64,000 nucleotides of DNA from JACMLD01 sp044227095 (lineage in GTDB: Bacteria > Bacteroidota > Bacteroidia > Chitinophagales > Chitinophagaceae), in contig JBGAFV010000001.1 of assembly GCA_044227095.1 (NCBI GenBank), positions 558,001 to 622,000 of the forward strand. Reading direction: 5' to 3'. A program made the translations under genes and the position numbers. Below, piece after piece: positions 27,812 to 36,780 of the stretch. The notes beneath the pieces are model-generated. The model was not told the DNA's origin. It saw only the letters and a list, made by a program, of their open reading frames with translations, and did no database searches. How positions within the stretch are numbered: the stretch's first letter is position 1; every line of letters begins with the position of its first letter.

Positions 27812-28570
27812 CTACAATGCAGATACAGGAATAGAATGTATTGCTGCGCTCATTTCTTTAATAAGCGAAATATCTTTTTCTATGGCATTACCAATTACCA
27901 GTACGTCTGCACCGGCTTTGCAATTGAGATAGGCTTTTTCGGGGTTTGTAATGCCGCCGCCAACAATTAGTGGTATTTCTATGCTTTTAGAAACTTTTTC
28001 AATCATGCTTTCTGAAACAGGCCTTTTAGCGCCGCTGCCTGCATCCATATAAATAACTTTCATTCCCAGCATTTCTCCTGCCATTGCGGTACACATAGCA
28101 ATTTCATTCTTATCTGCCGGAACAGGCGCAGCATTGCTGATATAAGAAACAGTAGTAGGGGCGCCGCCGTCTATAACCATATAACCGGTAGAAATAATTT
28201 CCAGTCCGCTAAGTTTTACCGCGGCTGCAGAAATTACATGTTGCCCAATCAGCAATTCAGGATTTCTTCCAGAAATTAGCGATAAGTAAAGTAATCCGTC
28301 TGCATGAACTGAAATCTGAGAAGGGCTTCCCGGGAAGAGTATAACCGGAATACTGCAATTGTTCTTGATGCGCTGAACTACAACATCCAGGTGATTGGAA
28401 ATAACAAGGCTGCCACCAACAAATAAATAATCTGCTTTTGCTTCTGTTGCCAGTTGTGTAAGTTGATCGATCTTTTCCTCATTTACCTTGTCAGGGTCTA
28501 TAAGTACGGCAAAGGATTTTTGTCCTTTGGCTTTTTTTTCCAGTAAGTGTTGATACAATCGGATCTTCAT
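27812..28570 (-). CDS. geranylgeranylglyceryl/heptaprenylglyceryl phosphate synthase
   Basis: A 252-residue TIM-barrel prenyltransferase that joins a polyprenyl diphosphate to glycerol-1-phosphate. AVLIDPDK near residue 20, GGSLV, YLSLISGRNPELLIGQH, MDAGSGAKRPV and the phosphate-binding IVGGGI and VIGNAIE near the C-terminus are hallmarks. Length and motifs fit the group II enzymes found in archaea and Bacteroidota. The bacterial product is probably not a bulk ether membrane lipid, and its role is not settled. The dispersal of DXS-derived isoprenoids to this reaction is a reasonable link to dxs nearby. Confidence 0.93.
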   Translation of the reverse strand: MKIRLYQHLLEKKAKGQKSFAVLIDPDKVNEEKIDQLTQLATEAKADYLFVGGSLVISNHLDVVVQRIKNNCSIPVILFPGSPSQISVHADGLLYLSLISGRNPELLIGQHVISAAAVKLSGLEIISTGYMVIDGGAPTTVSYISNAAPVPADKNEIAMCTAMAGEMLGMKVIYMDAGSGAKRPVSESMIEKVSKSIEIPLIVGGGITNPEKAYLNCKAGADVLVIGNAIEKDISLIKEMSAAIHSIPVSAL

Positions 28571-29167
28571 CGGGCTGTTGTTCCTTGTTATTGCAAAAAT
28601 GCAAAAACTTTTCCAAAAGGGCCTACTTTTAAAGCTTTGTATTTTGAAAGCGGGCTTTTTCTGCTAATCTACGTATTTATGCTCTTCGTTCTGTAAAACC
28701 CCTTCGTATTAAAATCAATCATATGTGGTTACGGGTAAATATACCCGAAGGTTGGATACAATACAAACAGGCTGGTTATATAAATTACATTATCCCGAGT
28801 TACGCTGCGCAAAACCCTTCATAACATAAAAATAGTTTACCCATTACTGTTAGTAATTTTAAACTTGTTTTATATAAAAATAAACTCATTTACCTGTATA
28901 AAAAAGCGGATTGCAACCACAAGCAAAACCTGAAATATCAACAATAATTTTAATTAGAGTTTTTCCCGATTAATTCCAAAAATTTTTTAAGACTTTTTAG
29001 CTCCGTTTATGTGCAAAAATTAAGAGAACCCCTACCAGTGCGGGTTACCAAATTGTTAACAGCTTTTTTCCACATGCTGTTAATATTTGAAACAGGGGAA
29101 TATGAAATGCAAAAGATATTTTCGTTTTCCTCATAAATTTTTTACTAACCCGGAAATAAAACGCTCC
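28571..29167. other. 600-bp gene-less region upstream of the ribonucleotide reductase
   Basis: Divergent spacer between the GGGP synthase and the B12-dependent reductase. It holds a 6-bp hairpin (CGGGTA/TACCCG, 28732-28747), a second hairpin (AACCC/GGGTT near 29025-29045) and the operator-like palindrome at 29056-29083. I found no cobalamin riboswitch core or B12 box, and no credible gene. The length suggests a regulated leader. Confidence 0.6.
29056..29083 (+). promoter_or_regulatory. palindrome with DnaA-box-like loop before the reductase gene
   Basis: TTAACAGC (29056-29063) and GCTGTTAA (29076-29083) are perfect inverted repeats around 12 nt. The loop carries TTTTCCACA (29066-29074), which fits the DnaA-box consensus TTWTNCACA. 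A regulatory role in dNTP supply is inferred from position. Confidence 0.5.
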
Positions 29168-32100
29168 ATGACAAATAAAAAGAAACCCGCAAACGGCCTA
29201 AGCTTTAGCCGCCGTTTTACAAAAGATGCTGTGTCAGTATTCGACCAGTTTGAATACGATTACCGTACTTCTGTTATACGAAATCCAAGTGGTGAAGTGG
29301 TGTTTGAAATGAACAATTGTGAAGTGCCAAAAGGGTGGAGCCAGATTGCAACTGATATCCTTGCGCAGAAATATTTTCGCAAGGCCGGGGTACCACAGCC
29401 AGATGGGTCGCTGGGCCGTGAAACTTCTGCCAAACAGGTAGCACACCGCATGGCCAATTGCTGGAAAGTATGGGGAGAGCGTTATAATTATTTTGCTTCA
29501 GAAAAAGATGCTACCATTTTTTATGATGAAATGGTGTACAGCATTTTAAACCAGGCTTGCGTGCCTAATAGTCCGCAATGGTTTAATACGGGTTTGTATG
29601 AAAGCTATGGTATAAAAGGAAAACCACAGGGACATTATTATGTAGACCCTGCAGACAGCGTTTTAAAGAAATCAACTTCAGCATATGAGCGTCCTCAGCC
29701 TCACGCCTGCTTTATATTAAGTGTTACCGATGATTTGGTAAACGAAGGCGGCATTATGGATCTGTGGGTACGCGAAGCAAGGATTTTTAAATACGGCAGT
29801 GGCGTTGGCACCAATTATTCCAACATCCGTGCAGAAGGTGAAAAATTAAGCGGTGGTGGAACCTCTTCCGGCCTAATGAGCTTTCTAAAAATTGGAGACC
29901 GTGCAGCTGGTGCTATTAAAAGCGGTGGTACTACACGCCGTGCAGCCAAAATGGTTTGCCTGGATCTTGATCACCCTGAAGTACTTGACTTTATTGATTG
30001 GAAAGTAGAAGAAGAAAAGAAAGTAGGCGCTTTGATTGAAGCCGGTTATGCCAGCGACTATGAAGGCGAAGCTTACAGAACTGTTAGCGGACAAAACTCA
30101 AACAATTCTGTACGTATACCCAATTCTTTCTTCGAAAAACTGGAAAAGAATGAAGACTGGGAATTGAAAGCAAGAACAGACGGACGTGTAATGAAGAAAA
30201 TACCTGCCCGTGAATTGTGGAATAAAATTGCTTACGCTGCCTGGCGCTGCGCAGACCCAGGTACACAATACGACACTACAATTAATGAATGGCATACTTG
30301 TCCCGAAGGCGGTCCTATCAGGGCTTCTAACCCTTGCAGTGAATACATGTTCCTGGACAATACTGCCTGCAACCTTGCATCAGTAAACCTGCGCCAGTTT
30401 TTTGACGCAGAGAAAAATATATTTGATGTTGAAGGCTTCCAGGATACATGCCGTTTATGGACAGTTGTACTTGAAATATCTGTATTGATGGCGCAGTTCC
30501 CATCAAAAGAAGTAGCACAACTTTCTTATGATTACAGAACACTTGGTCTTGGCTATGCAAACCTGGGTTCTATGCTGATGGTTAGCGGTATTCCTTACGA
30601 TAGCGAAGAAGCACGTGGTATTGCAGGTGCAATAACAGCTATCATGACAGGTATTGCTTATAAAACATCTGCAGAACTTGCTTCTATTCTCGGACCATTT
30701 GCCAAATACGAAGAAAACAAAGCACATATGCTGCGTGTAATGCGCAATCACCGCCTTGCTGCTTATGATGCTGATGAATATGAAAACCTGAGCCTAAAAC
30801 CCCAGGGTATTAAAGCAAAATATTGCCCGGATAATTTATTGAAAGCTGCTACCAAAGCATGGGATGATGCAGTACAACTGGGCGAAAAACATGGTTACCG
30901 CAATGCGCAGGTAACAGTAATTGCACCAACAGGCACCATCGGTCTTGTAATGGATTGCGATACTACCGGTGTAGAACCAGATTTTGCTTTGGTGAAATTT
31001 AAAAAACTAAGCGGTGGTGGTTATTTTAAAATCATCAATCAGTCTGTACCTCAAGCGTTAAAAAATCTTGGGTACGATGAGAAGCAAACAGACAGCATTG
31101 TAAAATATGCAGTAGGTTCCGGAAGTTTTGCAGGTGCGCCGCATATCAATCATCAGTCGTTAAGCGAAAAAGGATTTTTATCTGATGAAATAAAAAAACT
31201 GGACACTGCCGCTGTTGCTGCTTTTGAAATTGGGTTTGTATTCAACGTATACACTTTGGGCGAAGCTTGTTTGCAAAGACTTGGCTTTAAACCAGAGCAA
31301 TATTTCAATTTTGAATGGAACCTGCTGGAAGCACTGGGATTTTCAGAAGCACAAATTGATGCAGCTAATGATTATATCTGCGGTACGGGTACTGTAGAAG
31401 GTGCCCCTTTCCTGAAAGCAGAACACCTTCCTGTATTTGATTGTGCTAATAAGTGCGGTAAAAAAGGCGAACGCTATATACATGCATATGGCCACATACG
31501 CATGATGGGTGCAGCACAACCTTTCTTAAGCGGTGCTATTTCAAAAACAATCAACCTGCCCAATGAGGCCAATGTAGAAGAAATAGCAGATTGCTATATG
31601 CTAAGCTGGCAACTGGGTTTAAAAGCCAATGCGCTTTACCGCGATGGTTCTAAACTAAGCCAGCCGTTGAGCAACAAATCAGATAAAAAGAAAAAAGACC
31701 AGGACGCAACAGAAAAAGAAACAGCAGCTCCAGAAGAAGCAGTTTCCAATATTGTTGATATGAGCAAGCTAACAGTAGAAGACCTGTTAGAAGAAGTACA
31801 GAAACGTGTTCAATCTTCTCCTGATACAAAATTGAAACGCCAGCTGGCAATGATTGTTGAAAGAAGAACATTACCAGCCAAACGCCGCGGCTTTACACAA
31901 AAGGCAAAAATAAACGGCCAGGCATTATTCTTAAGAACCGGCGAATACAATGATGGCACTGTAGGAGAAATCTTTATTGATATGGCGAAAGAAGGCGCTA
32001 CTATGCGCAGCATGCTTAACTGTTTCGCTATTTCAATTTCTATTGGCTTGCAATACGGCGTTCCATTAGAAGAATTTGTAGAGAAGTTTGTATTCACCCG

Positions 32101-32536
32101 CTTTGAACCATCTGGCATGGTAGATCATCCAAACATAAAATCTACTACTTCTATAGTTGACTTTATCTTCCGTGCACTTGCTTACGAATATTTAGGCAGA
32201 ACAGATCTTGTGCATGTGTTGGATAAACCAGAATTGCTAAACACTGGTACAGACGATTGGGATGAAATACCTACCTCGCTTGAATACGAGAAAAAGACAC
32301 CTGAGTTAAGCGATGTAAGAATTGTAGCAGCTGTTGGCAAAAGCACAGAGCCTGTTAAAGGAACAAAACCTGTAAGCGCTGCAAGAATGGATGGCAATAG
32401 TATGGATGCAGTTAACGCTGCAGCTAAGAGCATGCAAAGCGATGCGCCGGCTTGTAATACCTGCGGGCATATAACCATCCGCAGCGGTACCTGCTACAAA
32501 TGCCTTAACTGCGGCAACAGCATGGGCTGTTCATAA
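29168..32536 (+). CDS. nrdJ: adenosylcobalamin-dependent (class II) ribonucleotide reductase
   Basis: An 1122-residue enzyme that makes deoxyribonucleotides with adenosylcobalamin and needs no oxygen. The catalytic 10-stranded barrel includes NPCSEYMFLDNTACNLASVN with the glycyl-loop-equivalent Cys and Glu, and TVIAPTGTIGLVMDCDT; the C-terminal TSCPD domain is followed by a Cys-rich tail (CNTCGH, CYKCLNCG, GCS) that reduces the active site. The ATG at 29168 is chosen; the frame extends 27 codons upstream but those residues look like leader sequence. The inserted acidic/basic stretch near residue 840 is a typical linker. No nrdA/nrdB is in the window. Confidence 0.96.
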   Translation: MTNKKKPANGLSFSRRFTKDAVSVFDQFEYDYRTSVIRNPSGEVVFEMNNCEVPKGWSQIATDILAQKYFRKAGVPQPDGSLGRETSAKQVAHRMANCWKVWGERYNYFASEKDATIFYDEMVYSILNQACVPNSPQWFNTGLYESYGIKGKPQGHYYVDPADSVLKKSTSAYERPQPHACFILSVTDDLVNEGGIMDLWVREARIFKYGSGVGTNYSNIRAEGEKLSGGGTSSGLMSFLKIGDRAAGAIKSGGTTRRAAKMVCLDLDHPEVLDFIDWKVEEEKKVGALIEAGYASDYEGEAYRTVSGQNSNNSVRIPNSFFEKLEKNEDWELKARTDGRVMKKIPARELWNKIAYAAWRCADPGTQYDTTINEWHTCPEGGPIRASNPCSEYMFLDNTACNLASVNLRQFFDAEKNIFDVEGFQDTCRLWTVVLEISVLMAQFPSKEVAQLSYDYRTLGLGYANLGSMLMVSGIPYDSEEARGIAGAITAIMTGIAYKTSAELASILGPFAKYEENKAHMLRVMRNHRLAAYDADEYENLSLKPQGIKAKYCPDNLLKAATKAWDDAVQLGEKHGYRNAQVTVIAPTGTIGLVMDCDTTGVEPDFALVKFKKLSGGGYFKIINQSVPQALKNLGYDEKQTDSIVKYAVGSGSFAGAPHINHQSLSEKGFLSDEIKKLDTAAVAAFEIGFVFNVYTLGEACLQRLGFKPEQYFNFEWNLLEALGFSEAQIDAANDYICGTGTVEGAPFLKAEHLPVFDCANKCGKKGERYIHAYGHIRMMGAAQPFLSGAISKTINLPNEANVEEIADCYMLSWQLGLKANALYRDGSKLSQPLSNKSDKKKKDQDATEKETAAPEEAVSNIVDMSKLTVEDLLEEVQKRVQSSPDTKLKRQLAMIVERRTLPAKRRGFTQKAKINGQALFLRTGEYNDGTVGEIFIDMAKEGATMRSMLNCFAISISIGLQYGVPLEEFVEKFVFTRFEPSGMVDHPNIKSTTSIVDFIFRALAYEYLGRTDLVHVLDKPELLNTGTDDWDEIPTSLEYEKKTPELSDVRIVAAVGKSTEPVKGTKPVSAARMDGNSMDAVNAAAKSMQSDAPACNTCGHITIRSGTCYKCLNCGNSMGCS

Positions 32537-32570
32537 ACGAGACAACTTTGGACGGTTGATTATAAAAACC

Positions 32571-32600
32571 AAAATCCGCTCTTATTGAGCGGATTTTTTA
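32571..32600 (+). terminator. intrinsic terminator of the ribonucleotide reductase
   Basis: An 11-bp stem (AAAATCCGCTC with GAGCGGATTTT) around TTATT, ending in a T-run, 35 nt past the nrdJ stop. Confidence 0.92.
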
Positions 32601-32639
32601 TTGGAAACATCTTCTGTTTCTGTCAATTTCAACAAATAA

Positions 32640-32664
32640 AAAAGGTGCGTGTGCCGCACCTTTT
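32640..32664 (-). terminator. intrinsic terminator for the convergent secreted-protein gene
   Basis: A perfect 10-bp stem (AAAAGGTGCG with CGCACCTTTT) around a 5-nt loop, 21 nt past the minus-strand stop at 32685. It is symmetric and could act on both strands. Confidence 0.88.
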
Positions 32665-32684
32665 CAAAAACGTTTTATAACTGC

Positions 32685-33290
32685 TTAATCAAGCTTATTT
32701 TTTATGAATTTGCCCAATGCTTTTCCTGCATCAGCATAACATTCTGCAATTCTTTCGCTGGATGCATAATCGTTACCGCCAAATGTTCTTCCTTTTGCAT
32801 TCTTTACTTCCAGTTTTGCAATTACTTTAGAAGGATTGGCAGTTTCTACAATCCATACTTCAGCATCTGTTTCTGCATTCTTTCTTGAAATATAAATATT
32901 GTAACCTGGCTCTGTAAAAATGGTTTTATAAATTAAAGTGTACTTGGCACTTTTCTTTGTAGAGCTTACTACAATGTCGCTGTATTTTTCAAACAGTTCA
33001 TTAAATTTTCTGTCGTAGTTTCCTACACGGTCATCTACCCATGCCTGTGCCCATTTATCGCCTTTGCCTGGTTCTTTCTTGTTATACTCTTCTGTTTTTT
33101 TAGCGACGTACTCGGCTTCTGTTTTAAATTTCCCTACGGCCATATTATCGTAGGTAAATTCAGTATTAATATTTTTTTCTCCTTTAAGCGGTGCAAGATC
33201 TCCTTCAAGAATATTTATTTTTTGTGCATTAATTCCTGAAAAGAAAAACATTGCTGCTGCTAACAAAATAAAACTTGCGATTCGTTTCAT
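32685..33290 (-). CDS. secreted protein of unknown family
   Basis: A 201-residue exported protein with a clear signal peptide (MKRIASFILLAAAMFFFSG, cleavage after NAQ). The mature part is lysine-rich, without cysteines beyond one near the C-terminus (ECYADAGKALG) and without a recognised catalytic motif; KFNELFEKYSDIVVSSTKKS and the central beta segment WIVETANPSKVIAKLEV suggest an alpha/beta fold. I do not recognise the family beyond similarity in style to unnamed Bacteroidota secreted proteins. It is monocistronic with its own terminator. Confidence 0.82.
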   Translation of the reverse strand: MKRIASFILLAAAMFFFSGINAQKINILEGDLAPLKGEKNINTEFTYDNMAVGKFKTEAEYVAKKTEEYNKKEPGKGDKWAQAWVDDRVGNYDRKFNELFEKYSDIVVSSTKKSAKYTLIYKTIFTEPGYNIYISRKNAETDAEVWIVETANPSKVIAKLEVKNAKGRTFGGNDYASSERIAECYADAGKALGKFIKNKLD

Positions 33291-33504
33291 ACTAAGGTTG
33301 TTTAATGTTTAAAAAGGTGGTGTAAGATAAAACACATTTACAAAACACGTGTTAAGAATCTTTAGTTCCAGGGCATGCTTTAGAGCGGCTTGCAACGTTG
33401 CAAAAACATTTAAATTGTCCTGACTATGGAAATAATTAGAAATAATATAAAAAAATAAATAATATTTTACTGGCTTCAGCGTTAAACATGAAAATAATCC
33501 TGAA

Positions 33505-33621
33505 ATGAAAACCATTATCACCATTCTACTCGTAATTATAGCATTTTCTTCCTGTAGCCGTGCACTTACACCAGACCAGGCAGCCAATCATCATTATAAA
33601 AAGTGCAGAGACATAAGATAA
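33505..33621 (+). CDS. very small lipoprotein (38 residues)
   Basis: ATG at 33505 opens a 38-residue protein: MKTIITILLVIIAFSSC followed by SRALTPDQAANHHYKKCRDIR. The hydrophobic N-terminus ends in a lipobox (FSSC, Cys17), so the mature lipopeptide would be about 22 residues. A strong intrinsic terminator starts 32 nt past the stop, which supports an independent transcript. The ending YKKCRDIR resembles tiny lipoproteins seen in other Bacteroidota. Function unknown. The opposite-strand reading is judged a shadow. Confidence 0.7.
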   Translation: MKTIITILLVIIAFSSCSRALTPDQAANHHYKKCRDIR

Positions 33622-33653
33622 GTTCAACTATATTTTATTGTAAAAATTTATAC

Positions 33654-33681
33654 GCGGCAACAATTGAGTTGCCGCTTTTTT
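33654..33681 (+). terminator. intrinsic terminator of the 38-residue lipoprotein gene
   Basis: A perfect 8-bp stem (GCGGCAAC with GTTGCCGC) around AATTGA is followed by TTTTTT. Confidence 0.9.
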
Positions 33682-33785
33682 GTTTGTGAATACACGAAGC
33701 AAACAATCAATACGCTGTATTGAAAGAATTTAAACAGATTTGCCTTTCAGTCATTAGCTTTACGCCCTCAAAATATAAGGCTGCT

Positions 33786-34262
33786 ATGACGGTACATTTT
33801 GGCTATGACAAAAAGCAGGTATTGCAGGCATTGCGGTATCATTTTCTTTCCCGGCAGGAAATTAAAATTCTTGTAATACTGGTAAATGTATTTGCTATTG
33901 TGTCTGCTGTTCTGTTTGCCATGAAAAAAATAGAGGGAATGGCTTTTACTATTTTTTCTATTCTTTGGATTTGCCTTATGCTGGTAGTCTGGAGAATTTT
34001 ACCCGCAGCTATTTATAAAAGGGAAGCTACTTTCAAGGATAATTTTTCTATTCGCTTTGAAGAAGAAGGAGTGGAATTGTCTAATAAAAACGGCTCTAAA
34101 GGATGGCCATGGACTGCTTTCAGTAGTTTTTTGGAAAGCCCGTATTTTTTTCATCTCTATTTTGATGCAAGGTCTTTTTTTCTTGTTCCTAAAGACGCTT
34201 TTGCAGATGTTGCCCAGTTACAGGCTGTACGTCAGCTTATAAAAGAGAAAATAACCAAATAG
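33786..34262 (+). CDS. YcxB-like membrane protein
   Basis: A 158-residue protein with two membrane spans (about residues 31-50 and 55-75) followed by a soluble beta domain of the YcxB type (FSIRFEEEGVELSNKNGS, WTAFSSFLESPYFFHLYF, FFLVPKDAF). The ATG at 33786 matches the usual start of the family; a TTG at 33720 would add 22 residues. Function unknown. It precedes the desaturase gene by 193 nt. Confidence 0.8.
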   Translation: MTVHFGYDKKQVLQALRYHFLSRQEIKILVILVNVFAIVSAVLFAMKKIEGMAFTIFSILWICLMLVVWRILPAAIYKREATFKDNFSIRFEEEGVELSNKNGSKGWPWTAFSSFLESPYFFHLYFDARSFFLVPKDAFADVAQLQAVRQLIKEKITK

Positions 34263-34455
34263 GCGCTAAATATTGCCTTCTTAACAGATAGCCAATATGA
34301 CGATGCTCAACTTTTTCGTAGGCTAAATGAACTATCTTGCGCCTGTTAATTTCTGTGGGCAATATAAACCTGTTTTTTTTCGTATTAAGTACAGATTGGA
34401 GAGCCTGCCGATCACCTGTATTACTAATGTTAAACCAAAGGGTAAATTCACGCAA

Positions 34456-35547
34456 ATGCCTAAAGTAACTTTCAACAACAAGAACAAAGTTTTCTATAAT
34501 GCCCTTAAGTTAAATGTAGATCAGTATTTTGAAGACAACAATTTAAAACCTACCGGCAACTGGAAATTATACAGCAAAACACTTTTGCTTATTCCCTCTG
34601 CAATCTGCCTATATGTTGTGCTGCTTTCTGTTAGCATGCCTGCTTTTCTTTCATTGTCACTTTGCGCATTGCTTGGCTTTATACTGGCAAGTATTGGTTT
34701 TAATATAATGCACGATGCCTGTCATGGAAGTTATTCCAGCAAAAAATGGCTGAATGATTTTATGGGCCTTAGCTTAAATGCACTGGGCGGTAATGCATTT
34801 ATATGGAAATTTAAACACAACATTGTACACCATACTTATACCAATATAGACGGCGTGGATGATGATATTGCAAAAAGCCCATTGATGCGCCAGTGCGGTT
34901 CTCAGAAATGGGTGCCGGCCCACAGGTTTCAGCATATTTATGTTGTACTTGTATACGCTATATCTTCTATGGCCTGGGTGGCATTAATGGATTTCAATAA
35001 ATATTTTCAGCAGAAAGTTTTTACTACGCCATTACAAAAAATGAGTGTGAGAGAACATGTTATTTTCTGGGCAAGCAAAGTAATGTATGTAGTGTTTTAC
35101 GTAGGAATCCCTGTTCATTTTGTGGGCTGGGGTGCATGGGCATTGGGTTTTGTATGCATGCACGTAGCCATGGGGCTTACGCTGGCGCTTATCTTTCAAT
35201 TAGCACACGTAGTAGAGCATGTAGAATTTGTAGCTGCTGCTGGTATGGAGCATAAGCTTGTTGAAAACGAATGGGCCATTCACCAGATAAAAACAACAGC
35301 CAATTTTGCTCCGCGAAACAAATTTATTAACTGGTATGTAGGTGGATTAAATTACCAGGTAGAGCACCATTTATTTCCCCGCATCAGTCATATACATTAT
35401 CCTGCTATTAGCGGTATCGTAAAAAAAACATGCGAAGAATTTGATCTTCCTTATAACAGTTTCCCAACTTTTATTGGCTCCCTGGCTTCTCATTTTAGAA
35501 TGATGTACCAGCTTGGCAGAAAACCAGGCGCATTGCAGGCAGCGTAA
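34456..35547 (+). CDS. membrane fatty acid (acyl-lipid/acyl-CoA) desaturase
   Basis: A 363-residue di-iron membrane enzyme. Three histidine boxes are intact: HDACH (86-90), HNIVHH (121-126) and QVEHH (301-305). Glutamine in the third box and the length fit the front-end / linoleoyl-CoA desaturase-like group, though the N-terminal cytochrome b5 domain of front-end enzymes is absent. It would introduce a double bond into membrane acyl chains. The ATG at 34456 is preferred over an upstream frame extension to 34327. Confidence 0.92.
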   Translation: MPKVTFNNKNKVFYNALKLNVDQYFEDNNLKPTGNWKLYSKTLLLIPSAICLYVVLLSVSMPAFLSLSLCALLGFILASIGFNIMHDACHGSYSSKKWLNDFMGLSLNALGGNAFIWKFKHNIVHHTYTNIDGVDDDIAKSPLMRQCGSQKWVPAHRFQHIYVVLVYAISSMAWVALMDFNKYFQQKVFTTPLQKMSVREHVIFWASKVMYVVFYVGIPVHFVGWGAWALGFVCMHVAMGLTLALIFQLAHVVEHVEFVAAAGMEHKLVENEWAIHQIKTTANFAPRNKFINWYVGGLNYQVEHHLFPRISHIHYPAISGIVKKTCEEFDLPYNSFPTFIGSLASHFRMMYQLGRKPGALQAA

Positions 35548-35603
35548 CAAAACAGTACTTAGCATTTAGATCTTAATACTTTATACTATTATCTTAGCAC
35601 TTA

Positions 35604-36611
35604 CTATTTAGGTTTGTATTTAGATCCTTCAAACAATTTCTTAGGATCAGTTTGCAGGATTTTTTTAATGGAGAAACTGCTATTGTCATTTGCAAACTTT
35701 TGTACAATCTGCCACCCCATCCATTGGCCAATATTACCCGGAGATGCATCGGGCATGCCATCTGTTTTAGGTGCTTCGCCAATAAAGTTTTGAATGAGTG
35801 ATGGATCTGTGGTATAAATATCATTGTTGGTAATAAGATAGTTCCAGATAAGTCCTTCATTTTTTTTGCACCAGTCTATCTGCGCCTGTGTAAACCCTGT
35901 TTTTAAACTATCTGGTGCATTAGGTAAAAATTTATCAACCAGCCACCATTGTTTTCCTTTTTCAACCATTTGTTCAATCAATGTTAGCCCCTGTTTTTCA
36001 GGATAAATATCCTGGCCAATATTTTGAAAACAATTCACCGGTATATACTGCGCATCAAACCTGCGGCTGATGTACTGCGGAAATTTATCAATTGCTTCAA
36101 TTGTATTGTATGCGCTGAAGTTTTTACCGAGGTACATTTGCAAACCAATAGCCAATGCATCTTTAGTTAGTGCTATTGAAGGATCTCCAATAAGGCCAAC
36201 GTAAGTAACCACGTGCGGAACCTGGTACTCCGGAAAATAATATTTTACATACTGGAAACCCTGTTTAAGTTGTTCTGCTGTATTACCTAAATCGGGAAAT
36301 TTTTTCTGAACAGAATCGTACAAGGGGCGGCTGTTGCGGATATACGCATTGAGTATAAAAGGCAATTCACGTATCGTATCTGTTGTTCCGCCAACAACAA
36401 TGTTATGAATAAAATCGGCAAAGAAATACGGATATTTTTTGTCTACAGCATCCAGGCTTTCCATGATGTGTACAGTATCTGCGCTAAAAAAATCTTTATC
36501 GAACCGCACAATAGGCACCTCTACTTTTATACCAGAAACATCGGGTGCATTTTTACCACCACAACTGCTTAATGCAATAAGCGCTAAAAAGGTTACAATC
36601 AATTTGTTCAT
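35604..36611 (-). CDS. gldB: gliding-motility lipoprotein GldB-like
   Basis: A 335-residue lipoprotein: signal peptide with lipobox LIALSSC (Cys17), then IVRFDKDFFSAD, HVVTYVGLIGDPSIALT and the C-terminal SPGNIGQWMGWQIVQKFA, all typical of GldB. GldB is required for gliding in flavobacteria but the gene is common in non-gliding Bacteroidota. It is divergent to nadE with 169 nt between, a neighbourhood conserved in the phylum, but no gldC follows; downstream is the convergent desaturase. Confidence 0.92.
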   Translation of the reverse strand: MNKLIVTFLALIALSSCGGKNAPDVSGIKVEVPIVRFDKDFFSADTVHIMESLDAVDKKYPYFFADFIHNIVVGGTTDTIRELPFILNAYIRNSRPLYDSVQKKFPDLGNTAEQLKQGFQYVKYYFPEYQVPHVVTYVGLIGDPSIALTKDALAIGLQMYLGKNFSAYNTIEAIDKFPQYISRRFDAQYIPVNCFQNIGQDIYPEKQGLTLIEQMVEKGKQWWLVDKFLPNAPDSLKTGFTQAQIDWCKKNEGLIWNYLITNNDIYTTDPSLIQNFIGEAPKTDGMPDASPGNIGQWMGWQIVQKFANDNSSFSIKKILQTDPKKLFEGSKYKPK

Positions 36612-36667
36612 AGCTGTATCAACGATGCAGGTTGAAGAATGTTGTAAATATAATTGTAAAACTATTG

Positions 36668-36754
36668 CTGATTGCGGAATTTTGAGATTTTGAAAATTCT
36701 TCTCTGCCTGATCACTAAAGCAAATTCAAAATCATTCATGCACAAAATCAGAAG
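36668..36754. repeat. imperfect intergenic dyad of GATTTTG words
   Basis: The left arm (36668-36699) contains CGGAATTTTGAGATTTTGA, an exact 19-nt match to the element at 47.1 kb; the right arm (36723-36754) is an imperfect reverse complement ending CACAAAATCAGAAG. It lies between gldB and nadE and runs up to 15 nt before the nadE -7 box. Confidence 0.7.
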
Positions 36755-36768
36755 TTCTTATAAAGCGA

Positions 36769-36776
36769 TAAATTTG
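36769..36776 (+). promoter_or_regulatory. -7 box almost touching the nadE start
   Basis: TAAATTTG ends 4 nt before the ATG at 36781, predicting a leaderless or nearly leaderless mRNA. No well-spaced -33 TTTG is visible. Confidence 0.5.
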
Positions 36777-36780
36777 CAGT

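Noticed and set aside
28571..29167. Cobalamin riboswitch upstream of nrdJ
   Set aside because: No B12 box or conserved core could be found by eye, despite the expected location.
33309..33587. 92-residue minus-strand ORF
   Set aside because: It is antisense to the small lipoprotein gene, has no domain-like features, and the plus-strand gene has lipobox and terminator support.
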